Positions 8,031 to 15,614 of a stretch of 45,295 bases of DNA are shown here, piece by piece. Numbering within the stretch: the stretch's first letter is position 1; each line of letters starts with the position of its first letter. The position numbers and the translations under genes are program-made. The stretch covers positions 1 to 45,295 of the forward strand of contig UQDV01000018.1 in assembly GCA_900539945.1 (NCBI GenBank). Direction: 5' to 3'. This DNA is from an uncultured Faecalibacterium sp. (GTDB lineage: Bacteria > Bacillota > Clostridia > Oscillospirales > Ruminococcaceae). The notes beneath the pieces were generated by a model that saw only the letters and a list, made by a program, of their open reading frames with translations, was not told where the DNA came from and did not search any database.

Positions 8031-8789
8031 ATGCAGGACGAAGCATTGCAGGCTGCATTTGAGATCAAGACCGAATGCGACGAGATCAGCCGCCGCCTGC
8101 TGCGCTGGCACTGGGAACAGAAGCCGGGCAGCCACAGTCTGGACGCGCTGCTGCGGCACATTGCCCAGCGCCAGAAGGAAAGCCCGGACTATTACGACCG
8201 GATGCCGGACCTGAGCGGCAAGACCAGCTGGCAGCAGCTGGACACCACCCTGTGCATGCGGGTGCTGCTGGACCCGGAGAAGGACGCCGCCAAACCGCTG
8301 GACCTGCTGGGCAATACCCGGCACCCCGGCGCAGCCCGCCGGGCCTGCAACGCGGTGCGCACCGCCCGCAACGAGGCGGCCCACGCCGCCGACGCGCAGG
8401 ATGCAGCGCAGGCCGCACTGCTGTTCCATGAGGCCATCGAGAGCCTGGAAGAAGGGTATGCGGACACCGCCTTCCGGGAAAACGAGCTGGCCCAGTATTA
8501 CCGGGAGGCCGAGAGCTTTCTGGAGCAGTGCGGTGCCCGGAAAGCGGCCCGCCCGGCCGACAACACCCGCGGGCAGAGCAAAGCGGCGAAGCCTGCGGCC
8601 CGTACCGGCAGCAGGACGGCGGGCAGGAAAGCGTCGAACAACAGCCGCACGGCTGCCCGCAAGCGCAGCGCCCCGGCACGCCGCAGCTCCAAAAAGAAGC
8701 GCACCGGGAACAGGACCATCCTGACCCTGCTGCTGGTGGTGCTGGTGCTGGGCCTGCTGCTGCGGGCACTGCACATGGGTGTCCTGTAA
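8031..8789 (+). CDS. Probable HEPN-domain protein with basic linker and C-terminal membrane helix
   Basis: No named family is recognised. The protein has 252 residues from the ATG at 8031, which follows AAAAAGGAGG. Residues 1-165 are helical and include R113-N114-E-A-A-H118, the RNxxxH signature of HEPN domains, in a helix context typical of them. Many HEPN proteins are RNases, though others only bind nucleotides. Residues 169-228 are extremely Lys/Arg/Ala-rich and could bind nucleic acid. A hydrophobic helix at about 229-246 ends the protein, giving tail-anchored topology with the bulk in the cytoplasm. It follows another tail-anchored protein in the same orientation. The HEPN assignment rests on motif and helical pattern alone. 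Confidence 0.75.
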   Translation: MQDEALQAAFEIKTECDEISRRLLRWHWEQKPGSHSLDALLRHIAQRQKESPDYYDRMPDLSGKTSWQQLDTTLCMRVLLDPEKDAAKPLDLLGNTRHPGAARRACNAVRTARNEAAHAADAQDAAQAALLFHEAIESLEEGYADTAFRENELAQYYREAESFLEQCGARKAARPADNTRGQSKAAKPAARTGSRTAGRKASNNSRTAARKRSAPARRSSKKKRTGNRTILTLLLVVLVLGLLLRALHMGVL

Positions 8790-8907
8790 GGGCTGCCCGC
8801 CGGAATAGCAAAAAAGAGTTGGATCCTGCTTGCCAGATGCAAGCGGATTTGTGCAGGACTGCCAAAAACTGGGGATGCCGCTGCAACAAAACAGGCCATT
8901 GCACCCC

Positions 8908-8936
8908 TTGCGGGACGGTGCAGGCCGGTTTATAAT
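8908..8936 (+). promoter_or_regulatory. Sigma-A promoter of the LacI-type regulator gene
   Basis: TTGCGG (8908-8913) and a perfect TATAAT (8931-8936) are separated by 17 bp. The predicted start site, near 8943, falls on the operator-like palindrome at 8943-8956. Confidence 0.75.
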
Positions 8937-8942
8937 AGAAAG

Positions 8943-8956
8943 TGAAAACGTTTACA
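8943..8956 (+). promoter_or_regulatory. LacI-family or cre-type operator
   Basis: TGAAAACGTTTACA matches the catabolite-responsive element consensus TGWAANCGNTNWCA at every defined position and is centred on the CG typical of LacI-family sites. It overlaps the predicted transcription start, where a bound repressor would block initiation. It may serve the regulator encoded just downstream (autoregulation) or a CcpA-like protein. Confidence 0.65.
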
Positions 8957-8994
8957 ATCTGCGGGAAGCAGAGCGTGTGAGAGGAACTTGCCCC

Positions 8995-10002
8995 ATGACC
9001 ATCAGTGACATTGCAAAAATGGCTGGCGTGTCCAGCGCGGCAGTCAGCCGATATCTCAACGGCGGGCCGCTCAGTGAACAGAAGCGGGAAGCCATCCGGG
9101 AAGTGGTGGAAAAAACAGGCTACCGCCCGGACGCCGCCGCGCAGACTCTGCGCACCGGCCGGGTGAACCAGATCGGGGTCATTGCCCCCAGCATCAGCTC
9201 CCAGTCGGTGGGGCAGATCACCGCCGGCATCGCCAGCGAACTGGATCAACAGAACTACCTGATTCTGCTGGGCAACACCGAGCTGGACGAGCAGCGGGAG
9301 CTGGGCTACCTGACCGCCATGCAGCGCAACCATGTGGCGGGCATCATCCTGCTGGGGTGCTACTACAGCCCTCAGCTGGCCCGGGCCTTCAAGGCCTGCC
9401 GGGTGCCGCTGGTGGTCACCGGGCAGCGCTTCCCGGAGGTGCCCTGCGTGTACAACGACGATCGCAGTGCGGCCCGGGAGCTGGCCCAGCGGATGCTGGC
9501 CTGCGGGCACCGCAGGCTGGTGTACATCGGCGGCACCGAGAAGGATCAGGCCGTCGGGCTTGCGCGCCGTCAGGGTGTGCAGGACGCCCTGAACGCTGCC
9601 GGGCTGGACGGCGACAAGCTGCCCCGGCTGTGCTGCTCTGCCTTTACCATGGAAGAGGGCGAACGCTGCATGAACGAGCTGCTGGCCTGCTGCCCGGATC
9701 TGGACGGCGTGGTGTGCGTGACCGACACGGTGGCGCTGGGGGCCATGCGGGCACTCAGGGCGGCAGGCCGCGCCATCGGCACCCAGGTCAGTCTGGCCGG
9801 CATTGGCGACAGCTGGGTGGGCGGCGTTGTGGAGCCGGGTCTGACCACCGTGCGCTTTTACCAGAAACAGGTGGGTGTGGAAGCTGCCCGGATGCTGCTG
9901 CAGATGCTGGAGCACCCGGAAAACGGCGGTCCTGTCCGCCAGACCACCCTGGGGTACAGCGTGGTGGACCGTGGTTCGATCCGGATAAAGGAGGACGCAT
10001 GA
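8995..10002 (+). CDS. LacI-family transcriptional regulator
   Basis: This is a LacI/GalR-type regulator of 335 residues, of normal length. The N-terminal helix-turn-helix and hinge lie at residues 2-55, with TISDIAKMAGVSSAAVSRYL giving the recognition helix. The rest is a periplasmic-binding-like effector domain of the kind that binds a sugar or sugar phosphate. The ATG at 8995 follows GAGAGGA; the upstream in-frame ATG at 8830 lies before the promoter. The stop overlaps the ATG of the HAD phosphatase gene by four bases (ATGA), so the two are translationally coupled. The effector cannot be deduced. Confidence 0.93.
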   Translation: MTISDIAKMAGVSSAAVSRYLNGGPLSEQKREAIREVVEKTGYRPDAAAQTLRTGRVNQIGVIAPSISSQSVGQITAGIASELDQQNYLILLGNTELDEQRELGYLTAMQRNHVAGIILLGCYYSPQLARAFKACRVPLVVTGQRFPEVPCVYNDDRSAARELAQRMLACGHRRLVYIGGTEKDQAVGLARRQGVQDALNAAGLDGDKLPRLCCSAFTMEEGERCMNELLACCPDLDGVVCVTDTVALGAMRALRAAGRAIGTQVSLAGIGDSWVGGVVEPGLTTVRFYQKQVGVEAARMLLQMLEHPENGGPVRQTTLGYSVVDRGSIRIKEDA

Positions 10003-10850
10003 ACCGTAAGCTGATCTTTTTGGACATTGACGGCACCCTGCTGCCGCCGGGGGATATGCTCATCCCGGACAGCACCCTGCAGGCGCTGCGGGCGGCCCGG
10101 GCCAACGGGCACAAGCTGTTTCTGTGCACCGGACGCAACCTGCGCATGACCGCGCCGCTGCTGGAGTACGGCTGTTTTGACGGTGCCATCTGCAGCGCGG
10201 GCGGCTATGTGCTCTGCGACGGGCAGGTGCTGGTGGACCTGCCCATGGAGCCGGAACAGTGCAGCGGCCTGAGCGCCGTGCTGGGGCAGCACGGCGTGGA
10301 CTACACGCTGGAATCCCGTGACGAGACCTTTGCCGGGCCGAAGATGACCGCACGCTGGAAGTTTACCGCCGACGCGCCGGACAAGCCGCTGAACAGCGAG
10401 GCAGCCCGCTGGCGCAAGGCCATGCAGGACGGCATGAGCCTGACCCCGCTGAGCCGGTACGACGGCCAGCCGATCTACAAGATCGTGTACATTGCTGAGC
10501 ACCTGCACGATCTGGACGAGGCCAAGCGGCTGTATCAGGACCAGTTCGTGTTCTGCGAGAGTAACCTGGACACCATGGATGACGGCATGGTGAACGGGGA
10601 ACTCATCAACCGCAAATTCGACAAGGGCACCGGCATCCGGGCCATCTGCCGCCATCTGGGCCACCCGCAGGAAGATACCATTGGCTTTGGCGACAGCGAT
10701 AACGACCTGCAGATGACCCAGGCCGCCGGGATCAGTGTGTGCATGGGCAACGGCTCGGAGCGGCTGAAGCAGCTGTGCGACCGCATCGCCCCCACCGTGT
10801 ATGAGGACGGCCTTGCAAGAGAGTTTGCAGCCCTGGGCCTGACAGAATGA
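9999..10850 (+). CDS. Cof-type HAD-superfamily phosphatase
   Basis: This is a haloacid-dehalogenase-superfamily hydrolase of the Cof/YidA type, 283 residues long. Motif I FLDIDGTL lies near residues 6-13 with the nucleophile and acid/base aspartates. The C-terminal motif IV GFGDSDNDLQM binds magnesium, and the type IIB cap lies between. Such enzymes dephosphorylate sugar phosphates, FMN or similar metabolites, and the substrate cannot be read from sequence. Coupling to a LacI-type regulator suggests a sugar-phosphate role, possibly relieving accumulation of a metabolite sensed by the regulator. A strong terminator follows directly. Confidence 0.92.
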   Translation: MNRKLIFLDIDGTLLPPGDMLIPDSTLQALRAARANGHKLFLCTGRNLRMTAPLLEYGCFDGAICSAGGYVLCDGQVLVDLPMEPEQCSGLSAVLGQHGVDYTLESRDETFAGPKMTARWKFTADAPDKPLNSEAARWRKAMQDGMSLTPLSRYDGQPIYKIVYIAEHLHDLDEAKRLYQDQFVFCESNLDTMDDGMVNGELINRKFDKGTGIRAICRHLGHPQEDTIGFGDSDNDLQMTQAAGISVCMGNGSERLKQLCDRIAPTVYEDGLAREFAALGLTE

Positions 10851-10855
10851 AAAAC

Positions 10856-10897
10856 AACAGCAGGCAGCTCCTTTTTGCGGGAACTGCCTGCTGTTTT
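10856..10897 (+). terminator. Rho-independent terminator after the HAD phosphatase gene
   Basis: An 11-bp perfect stem (10857-10867 with 10884-10894) is extended by one A-T pair and followed by TTTTGC. It ends the LacI-HAD operon. Confidence 0.85.
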
Positions 10898-10930
10898 GCT
10901 ATGTGAGGTAAAAAGCGTGGTAAATCATAA

Positions 10931-10970
10931 GAAAAGCACGCTGATTCCAGACAAATCAGCGTGCCTTTTT
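10931..10970. terminator. Bidirectional terminator, probably of the minus-strand tRNA-Gly
   Basis: A perfect 11-bp stem (10936-10946 with 10954-10964) has a T-rich tail on both strands: CTTTTT on plus and TTTTC on minus. The minus-strand reading lies just after the tRNA 3' end, so it is the likely tRNA terminator. It could also back up the terminator at 10856-10897. Confidence 0.8.
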
Positions 10971-10972
10971 CG

Positions 10973-11047
10973 TGGAGCGGGCAATGGGAATCGAACCCAC
11001 CTCCTCAGCTTGGAAGGCTGATATACTAGCCGATGTACGATGCCCGC
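10973..11047 (-). tRNA. tRNA-Gly (anticodon UCC)
   Basis: On the minus strand the 7-bp acceptor stem GCGGGCA pairs with TGCCCGC. The discriminator base is U and a CCA end is encoded. The anticodon stem TCAGC/GCTGA encloses the loop CTTCCAA, giving anticodon UCC, which reads GGA and GGG. The T arm contains GGTTCGAAT. It has 75 nt including CCA. Confidence 0.95.
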
Positions 11048-11150
11048 ATTTGCGAAGAATAGTATAGCATGTCTGCCGGAAAATGTCCAGCCCCAATTTT
11101 GCCGGGGGCCTGTTCATAAAACGTTCCATATTTTCTGGGCAGATTTCCTG

Positions 11151-11179
11151 TTTACTTTATGCGTGTTTTATTGTAAAAT
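11151..11179 (+). promoter_or_regulatory. Probable promoter of the pyrH operon
   Basis: TTTACT (11151-11156) and TAAAAT (11174-11179) lie 17 bp apart in an AT-rich gap, about 63 bp before pyrH. Neither box is perfect, so the call is moderate. Confidence 0.5.
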
Positions 11180-11241
11180 ACACTTGAATAACAATGTCGG
11201 GCACACAGCCCGGCGGAATATAAACAGGTGGTGTTTGGATT

Positions 11242-11952
11242 ATGGCATTGAAATATCAGCGTATCCTGCTCAAGATCAGCGGCGAAGCATTGGGCGGCGA
11301 AAAAGGCATGGGCTTTGACGAGCCGACCATGGATGCGATCTGCGGCGGCGTGAAAAAAGCCCACGATCTGGGGGTTCAGATTGGCATCGTGGTGGGCGGC
11401 GGCAACTTCTGGCGCGGCCGTTCCAGCGGCAAGATGGAGCGCACTCTGGCCGACAAGATCGGCATGCTGGCTACAGTGATGAACGCTCTGGCCGTCTCCG
11501 ACAAGCTGGAGCAGCTGGGCGTGCCCACCGAGGTGTTCACCTCCATCACCATGCCCCAGGTGGCACAGCCCTTTACCCGCAAAGACGCCCTGCGCGCCAT
11601 GGACGAGGGCAAGATCGCCGTGTTTGGCGGCGGCACCGGCAACCCCTTCTTCTCCACCGACACGGCAACGGCCCTGCGCGCCGTGGAAGTGAGCGCCGAT
11701 GTGATGTTCAAGGCCACCATGGTGGACGGCGTGTACGACAAGGACCCCCACAAGTACCCCGACGCCAAGAAGTACGATACCCTCACCTTCACCAAGGTGC
11801 TGGAGGACCAGCTGGCCGTCATGGATGGCACCGCTGCCACCCTGTGCCGCGACAACAAGCTGCCCATCCTGGTGTTTGATCTGGCCGACCCGGACAACAT
11901 CGCAAAGGCTGTGCAGGGCGAGAACGTGGGCACGCTGGTGTATGAGGGCTGA
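11242..11952 (+). CDS. pyrH: Uridylate kinase
   Basis: PyrH phosphorylates UMP to UDP and belongs to the amino-acid-kinase fold, unlike eukaryotic UMP kinases. The 236-residue protein begins with the ATP-binding LLKISGEALGG segment (about 9-19). It also carries GIVVGGGNFWRG and FGGGTGNPFFSTDTA, typical of bacterial UMPK. The ATG at 11242 lies behind GGTGGTG, which is a modest ribosome-binding site. It opens the pyrH-frr-uppS-cdsA-dxr-rseP-ispG-polC cluster, an order common in Gram-positive bacteria. Confidence 0.96.
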   Translation: MALKYQRILLKISGEALGGEKGMGFDEPTMDAICGGVKKAHDLGVQIGIVVGGGNFWRGRSSGKMERTLADKIGMLATVMNALAVSDKLEQLGVPTEVFTSITMPQVAQPFTRKDALRAMDEGKIAVFGGGTGNPFFSTDTATALRAVEVSADVMFKATMVDGVYDKDPHKYPDAKKYDTLTFTKVLEDQLAVMDGTAATLCRDNKLPILVFDLADPDNIAKAVQGENVGTLVYEG

Positions 11953-12051
11953 CCGCGTATAGCCTTCTGCGCAGAAACATACAATGAAGGGCGGGGCTGC
12001 CCGGTGCACTCTGCCCACCGAATATATCAACAGGAACAGGAGACTACAACA

Positions 12052-12606
12052 ATGAGCAGCAACACCAAGGTTTACGAAGAAAAGATGAAGAGCTCGGTGG
12101 AGCACCTGGGCCGCGAGCTGGCCGCTGTGCGTGCAGGCCGTGCAAACCCCGCTGTGCTGGACAAGGTGACCGTGGACTACTACGGCGCGCCCACCCCCAT
12201 CCAGCAGGTGGCATCCGTGGCTGTCAGCGAGGCCCGCACCCTGACCATCACCCCCTGGGACCGCACCCTGCTGCGTGCCATCAGCAAGGCCATCATGGCC
12301 AGCGACGTGGGCATCAACCCCATCGACGACGGCCAGACCATCCGCCTGAACTTCCCGGCTCCCACCGAGGAGCGCCGCAAGCAGCTGGCCAAGGAAGTCT
12401 CCAAGCTGGGCGAGGAGGCCAAGGTGGCTGTGCGCAACATCCGCCGCGACGCCATGGACAAGGCCAAGGCCATGAAGAAGACCGGTGAGCTGACCGAGGA
12501 CAGCCAGAAGACCATGGAAGAGGATGTCCAGAAGCTGACCGACAAGTATATCAAGAACATCGACGCTGCCGTGGAAGAAAAGCAGAAGGAGATCATGTCC
12601 GTCTGA
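12052..12606 (+). CDS. frr: Ribosome recycling factor
   Basis: RRF works with EF-G to split the post-termination ribosome. The 184-residue protein has the usual three-helix-bundle domain (VEHLGRELAAVRAGRANPAVLD near the N-terminus) and a hinge-inserted beta domain. KVAVRNIRRDAMDKAK and the C-terminal YIKNIDAAVEEKQKEIM helix are also typical. The ATG at 12052 is chosen for the AGGAGA site upstream and the standard family N-terminus. It is separated from pyrH by 99 bp containing the perfect 12-bp palindrome TTCTGCGCAGAA at 11965-11976, whose role is unclear. Confidence 0.96.
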   Translation: MSSNTKVYEEKMKSSVEHLGRELAAVRAGRANPAVLDKVTVDYYGAPTPIQQVASVAVSEARTLTITPWDRTLLRAISKAIMASDVGINPIDDGQTIRLNFPAPTEERRKQLAKEVSKLGEEAKVAVRNIRRDAMDKAKAMKKTGELTEDSQKTMEEDVQKLTDKYIKNIDAAVEEKQKEIMSV

Positions 12607-12638
12607 TCCGGCTGCGCTGAGCAGAACAACAATGTAAG

Positions 12639-12704
12639 GTGTCGTGCGCTGGTGGGGGAGCCGCTTTTCAAAAAAGCAGCGCCTGTGGTGCGCGGCACTT
12701 TTTT
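12639..12704 (+). terminator. Possible intra-operon terminator or attenuator between frr and uppS
   Basis: The RNA could fold a stem of GUGUC with GGCAC (12639-12643 with 12694-12698, one G-U pair) and GCGC with GCGC (12646-12649 with 12690-12693). An inner hairpin is centred on GCTTTT/AAAAGC (12663-12676). Six T follow the outer stem. The 2-nt bulge makes it weaker than a standard terminator, so partial read-through into uppS is plausible. Confidence 0.4.
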
Positions 12705-12733
12705 CAGGGCAGCAATGCTGCCGGGAGGAGCAA

Positions 12734-13447
12734 ATGGCACATCCCAGAGAGTTTGCGGAGGGGCTGTCCATCGGCATCATCATGGACGGCAACGGCCGCT
12801 GGGCCAAGAACCGGGGCCTGCCCCGCACCGCCGGGCACAAAAAAGGCGCCGAGGTGTTCAGCGATATCGCGGACTACTGCGACGAGCTGGGCGTTTCGTC
12901 GGTGTACTTCTATGCCTTTTCCACCGAGAACTGGAAGCGCCCGCTGGAAGAAGTGAACGCCATCATGCGGCTGTTCGGCGAATACCTGCTGAAGGGGTTT
13001 GACTACAAGAACCGCAACATCCGCATCAAATTCATGGGCGACCGCACCGTGCTGGACGAAAAACTGCAGCAGCTGATGAACAAGCTGGAAGGGGAGTCGG
13101 CAGTCAAGACCGGCATGACCCTGAACATTGCCATCAACTACGGCGGCCGCCCGGAGATCGTGCGGGCCGCGCAGCAGTTGGCGGAAAAGGCCGCAGCCGG
13201 GCAGCTGAAGCCGGAAGAGATCACTGAGCAGATGCTCAGCGATGCCATGTACACCGCCGGGCAGAAGGACCCGGACTTTATCCTGCGGCCCAGCGGAGAA
13301 AAGCGTCTGTCCAACTTCATGCTGTGGCAGGCCGCTTATGCAGAGCTGGTGGAAATGGACGTTCTGTGGCCGGACTTTACCCGTGCCGACCTGGACGCCG
13401 CCATTGAGGAGTATAACCACCGGTCCCGCCGTTTTGGCGGGCTGTAA
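12734..13447 (+). CDS. uppS: Isoprenyl transferase, undecaprenyl diphosphate synthase type
   Basis: UppS adds isopentenyl units in cis to farnesyl diphosphate to make the C55 lipid carrier for peptidoglycan and other envelope polymers. The 237-residue protein has the catalytic GIIMDGNGRWAKNRG segment near residues 15-29 and FSTENWKRP. The C-terminal diphosphate-binding region is DPDFILRPSGEKRLSNFMLWQ, ending in the characteristic SRRFGGL. The ATG at 12734 follows GGGAGGAG and restores the normal N-terminus; longer in-frame starts run into the candidate terminator. Its neighbours dxr and ispG make the precursor for this pathway. Confidence 0.96.
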   Translation: MAHPREFAEGLSIGIIMDGNGRWAKNRGLPRTAGHKKGAEVFSDIADYCDELGVSSVYFYAFSTENWKRPLEEVNAIMRLFGEYLLKGFDYKNRNIRIKFMGDRTVLDEKLQQLMNKLEGESAVKTGMTLNIAINYGGRPEIVRAAQQLAEKAAAGQLKPEEITEQMLSDAMYTAGQKDPDFILRPSGEKRLSNFMLWQAAYAELVEMDVLWPDFTRADLDAAIEEYNHRSRRFGGL

Positions 13448-13571
13448 GGCAGCAACGACACCCAAAATATCCTGTGCACGGCGCAGGGACCGGAATACCC
13501 GACCGTTCCCCGGGTTGTGCGGCACTCGCAAGAGGGGAGTGCCTTCCGGCAGAACAAAGGAGAGCCAACCT

Positions 13572-14432
13572 ATGAAAACACGCATTATCACAGCCATTGT
13601 GGGCATCATCGTCCTCATTGGCGTCATGTTCACCTTCAACACGCTGATCTTCAATCTGGTCATTGCAGCCATCACGCTCATTGCCATCCACGAGATCTAC
13701 AATGCGCTGGGCTTTACCAAAAAGGACTGGCTGATGTATGCGGCACTGGTGCCGTATACCCTGCTGGTGATGACCTCCAACTACATGGTCATGCGCCGTC
13801 TGGTCATGCCGGTGTCCTTTGTGCTGGTCACCTTTTACGCCATCTATCTGGTGGTGCGCAACGGGACCATCAGCTACCAGAAGGCCAGCGGTCTGCTCGT
13901 GTTTTCGGGCATCGTGATCTTCTGCTTCTACTCCTTTATCCGGCTCAAGGAACTGCTGCCGGTGGAGCAGTTCGGCTACGATGCGGTGTTCTTCATCCTG
14001 CTCATCCTCTGCTTTGCCTGGGGCGGCGACACCTGCGCCTACTTTGCGGGCCGTGCCTTCGGCAAGCATAAGCTGTGCCCGGTGGTCAGCCCCAAAAAGA
14101 CTGTGGAGGGTGCCATCGGCGGTGTGCTGGGCACCATGGTGTTCGGCGTGGTGGCGACCCTGATCTACTCGGTGGCCGCCGACCGCATGGAGGCCTTTAC
14201 CCGCTCCAACATCGGCGTGTCGATGTACGTCATCATTGCCCTGCTGGGCTGTGTGGCGGCGGTGCTGGGCATTTATGGTGACCTGTTTGCCAGCGTGGTC
14301 AAGCGCCAGTGCGGCATCAAGGACTACGGCACCATTTTCCCGGGCCACGGCGGCATTCTGGATCGTTTTGACAGCGTGATGTTCATTGCGCCCTTTGTGA
14401 CCATGGTCATCACGGCGGTGTTCTACAAGTAA
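13572..14432 (+). CDS. cdsA: Phosphatidate cytidylyltransferase
   Basis: CdsA is an integral-membrane enzyme that makes CDP-diacylglycerol from CTP and phosphatidate, the branch point of phospholipid synthesis. The 286-residue protein is largely hydrophobic with about seven or eight membrane segments. The C-terminal family signature is clear (SVVKRQCGIKDYGTI, then FPGHGGILDRFDS). The ATG at 13572 follows AAAGGAG and begins a typical signal-anchor. The 124-bp gap after uppS contains a 7-bp hairpin (13521-13527 with 13537-13543) without a T tract, so the gene is probably still in the operon. Confidence 0.95.
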   Translation: MKTRIITAIVGIIVLIGVMFTFNTLIFNLVIAAITLIAIHEIYNALGFTKKDWLMYAALVPYTLLVMTSNYMVMRRLVMPVSFVLVTFYAIYLVVRNGTISYQKASGLLVFSGIVIFCFYSFIRLKELLPVEQFGYDAVFFILLILCFAWGGDTCAYFAGRAFGKHKLCPVVSPKKTVEGAIGGVLGTMVFGVVATLIYSVAADRMEAFTRSNIGVSMYVIIALLGCVAAVLGIYGDLFASVVKRQCGIKDYGTIFPGHGGILDRFDSVMFIAPFVTMVITAVFYK

Positions 14433-14447
14433 AAGGGGGAACGTGCC

Positions 14448-15599
14448 ATGTCGAAAAAAATTACGCTGCTGGGCTCCACCGGCTCCATCGGCACCCAGAG
14501 CCTGGATGTGATCCGGGCACAGGGGTATGAGGTGTTCGGCCTGTCGGCCCACAGCCATGTGGAAAAGATCCTGCAGCAGATCGAGGAATTCCACCCGAAG
14601 TACGTCTGCATGACCGACCCGGACGCCGCCGCAAGGCTGGACGCGGCCCTGTCCGGCCGGGCGGGTGCGCCCAAATTGCTCACCGGCCCGGAGGGCCTGC
14701 GGGAGCTGGCCGCGCTGGACGGCCCGGACGTGGTGCTGAACAGTGTGGTGGGCATTGCGGGCCTGGGTGCCAGCCTGACTGCCATCGAGAGCGGCCACGA
14801 TCTGGCCCTGGCCAACAAGGAGAGCCTTGTCACCGGCGGCCATCTGGTCACCCGGGCGGTGGCACAGCACGGCGTGAAGCTGCTGCCCGTGGACAGTGAG
14901 CATTCGGCCATCTTCCAGTGCCTGCAGGACAAGGAGAGCGCCCCCAGCCTGACCAAGATCCTGCTCACGGCGTCCGGCGGGCCGTTCTTCGGCATGAAAA
15001 CCGAGGAACTGCGCACCAAGACCAAGGCGGACGCCCTCAAGCACCCCAACTGGAACATGGGGGCCAAGATCACCATTGACTCCGCCACCCTCATGAATAA
15101 GGGTCTGGAACTCATTGAGGCGGTGTGGCTGTTCGGCCTGCCGCCGGAGAAGATCCAGATCGTGGTGCAGCGCCAAAGCATCGTGCACTCGGCGGTGCAG
15201 TTCAGCGATCATTCGGTCATTGCCCAGCTGGGCGTGCCGGATATGCGCATCCCCATCCAGTACGCCCTGACCTACCCCAAGCGGGTGCCGGGCGTGGTGC
15301 CGGAGCTGGACTTTGCGGCCCTGAAGGTGCTGACCTTTGATGTGGCCGACGAAGAGACCTTCCGCTGCCTTGCCGCCTGCAAAAAGGCCATCAAGAAGGG
15401 CGGCCTTGGCCCCTGCGCGGCCAACGGTGCCAACGAGGAAGCCGTGAAGCTGTTCCTGGAGGACAAGATCGGCTTTTTGGACATCGGCCGTCTGGTGGAA
15501 GCCGTCGTGGACAGCGACCGCTTCGGCGGCGACTACACCCTCAGCGATGTGTACGAGTGCGACCGCATGGCACGGGAGTTCGTGCGGGCACATCTTTGA
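14448..15599 (+). CDS. dxr: 1-deoxy-D-xylulose 5-phosphate reductoisomerase
   Basis: Dxr carries out the committed step of the MEP pathway, using NADPH and a divalent metal to turn DXP into MEP. The 383-residue protein starts with the nucleotide-binding LLGSTGSIGTQSLDVI (about 6-21). The metal-binding region VDSEHSAIFQCL lies near the middle, and NKGLELIEAVWLF helps form the active site. Length is normal. It lies 15 bp after cdsA and 15 bp before rseP. With ispG three genes on, it shows that this organism makes isoprenoids by the MEP route. Confidence 0.97.
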   Translation: MSKKITLLGSTGSIGTQSLDVIRAQGYEVFGLSAHSHVEKILQQIEEFHPKYVCMTDPDAAARLDAALSGRAGAPKLLTGPEGLRELAALDGPDVVLNSVVGIAGLGASLTAIESGHDLALANKESLVTGGHLVTRAVAQHGVKLLPVDSEHSAIFQCLQDKESAPSLTKILLTASGGPFFGMKTEELRTKTKADALKHPNWNMGAKITIDSATLMNKGLELIEAVWLFGLPPEKIQIVVQRQSIVHSAVQFSDHSVIAQLGVPDMRIPIQYALTYPKRVPGVVPELDFAALKVLTFDVADEETFRCLAACKKAIKKGGLGPCAANGANEEAVKLFLEDKIGFLDIGRLVEAVVDSDRFGGDYTLSDVYECDRMAREFVRAHL

Positions 15600-15614
15600 T
15601 TTTTAGGAGTACGA

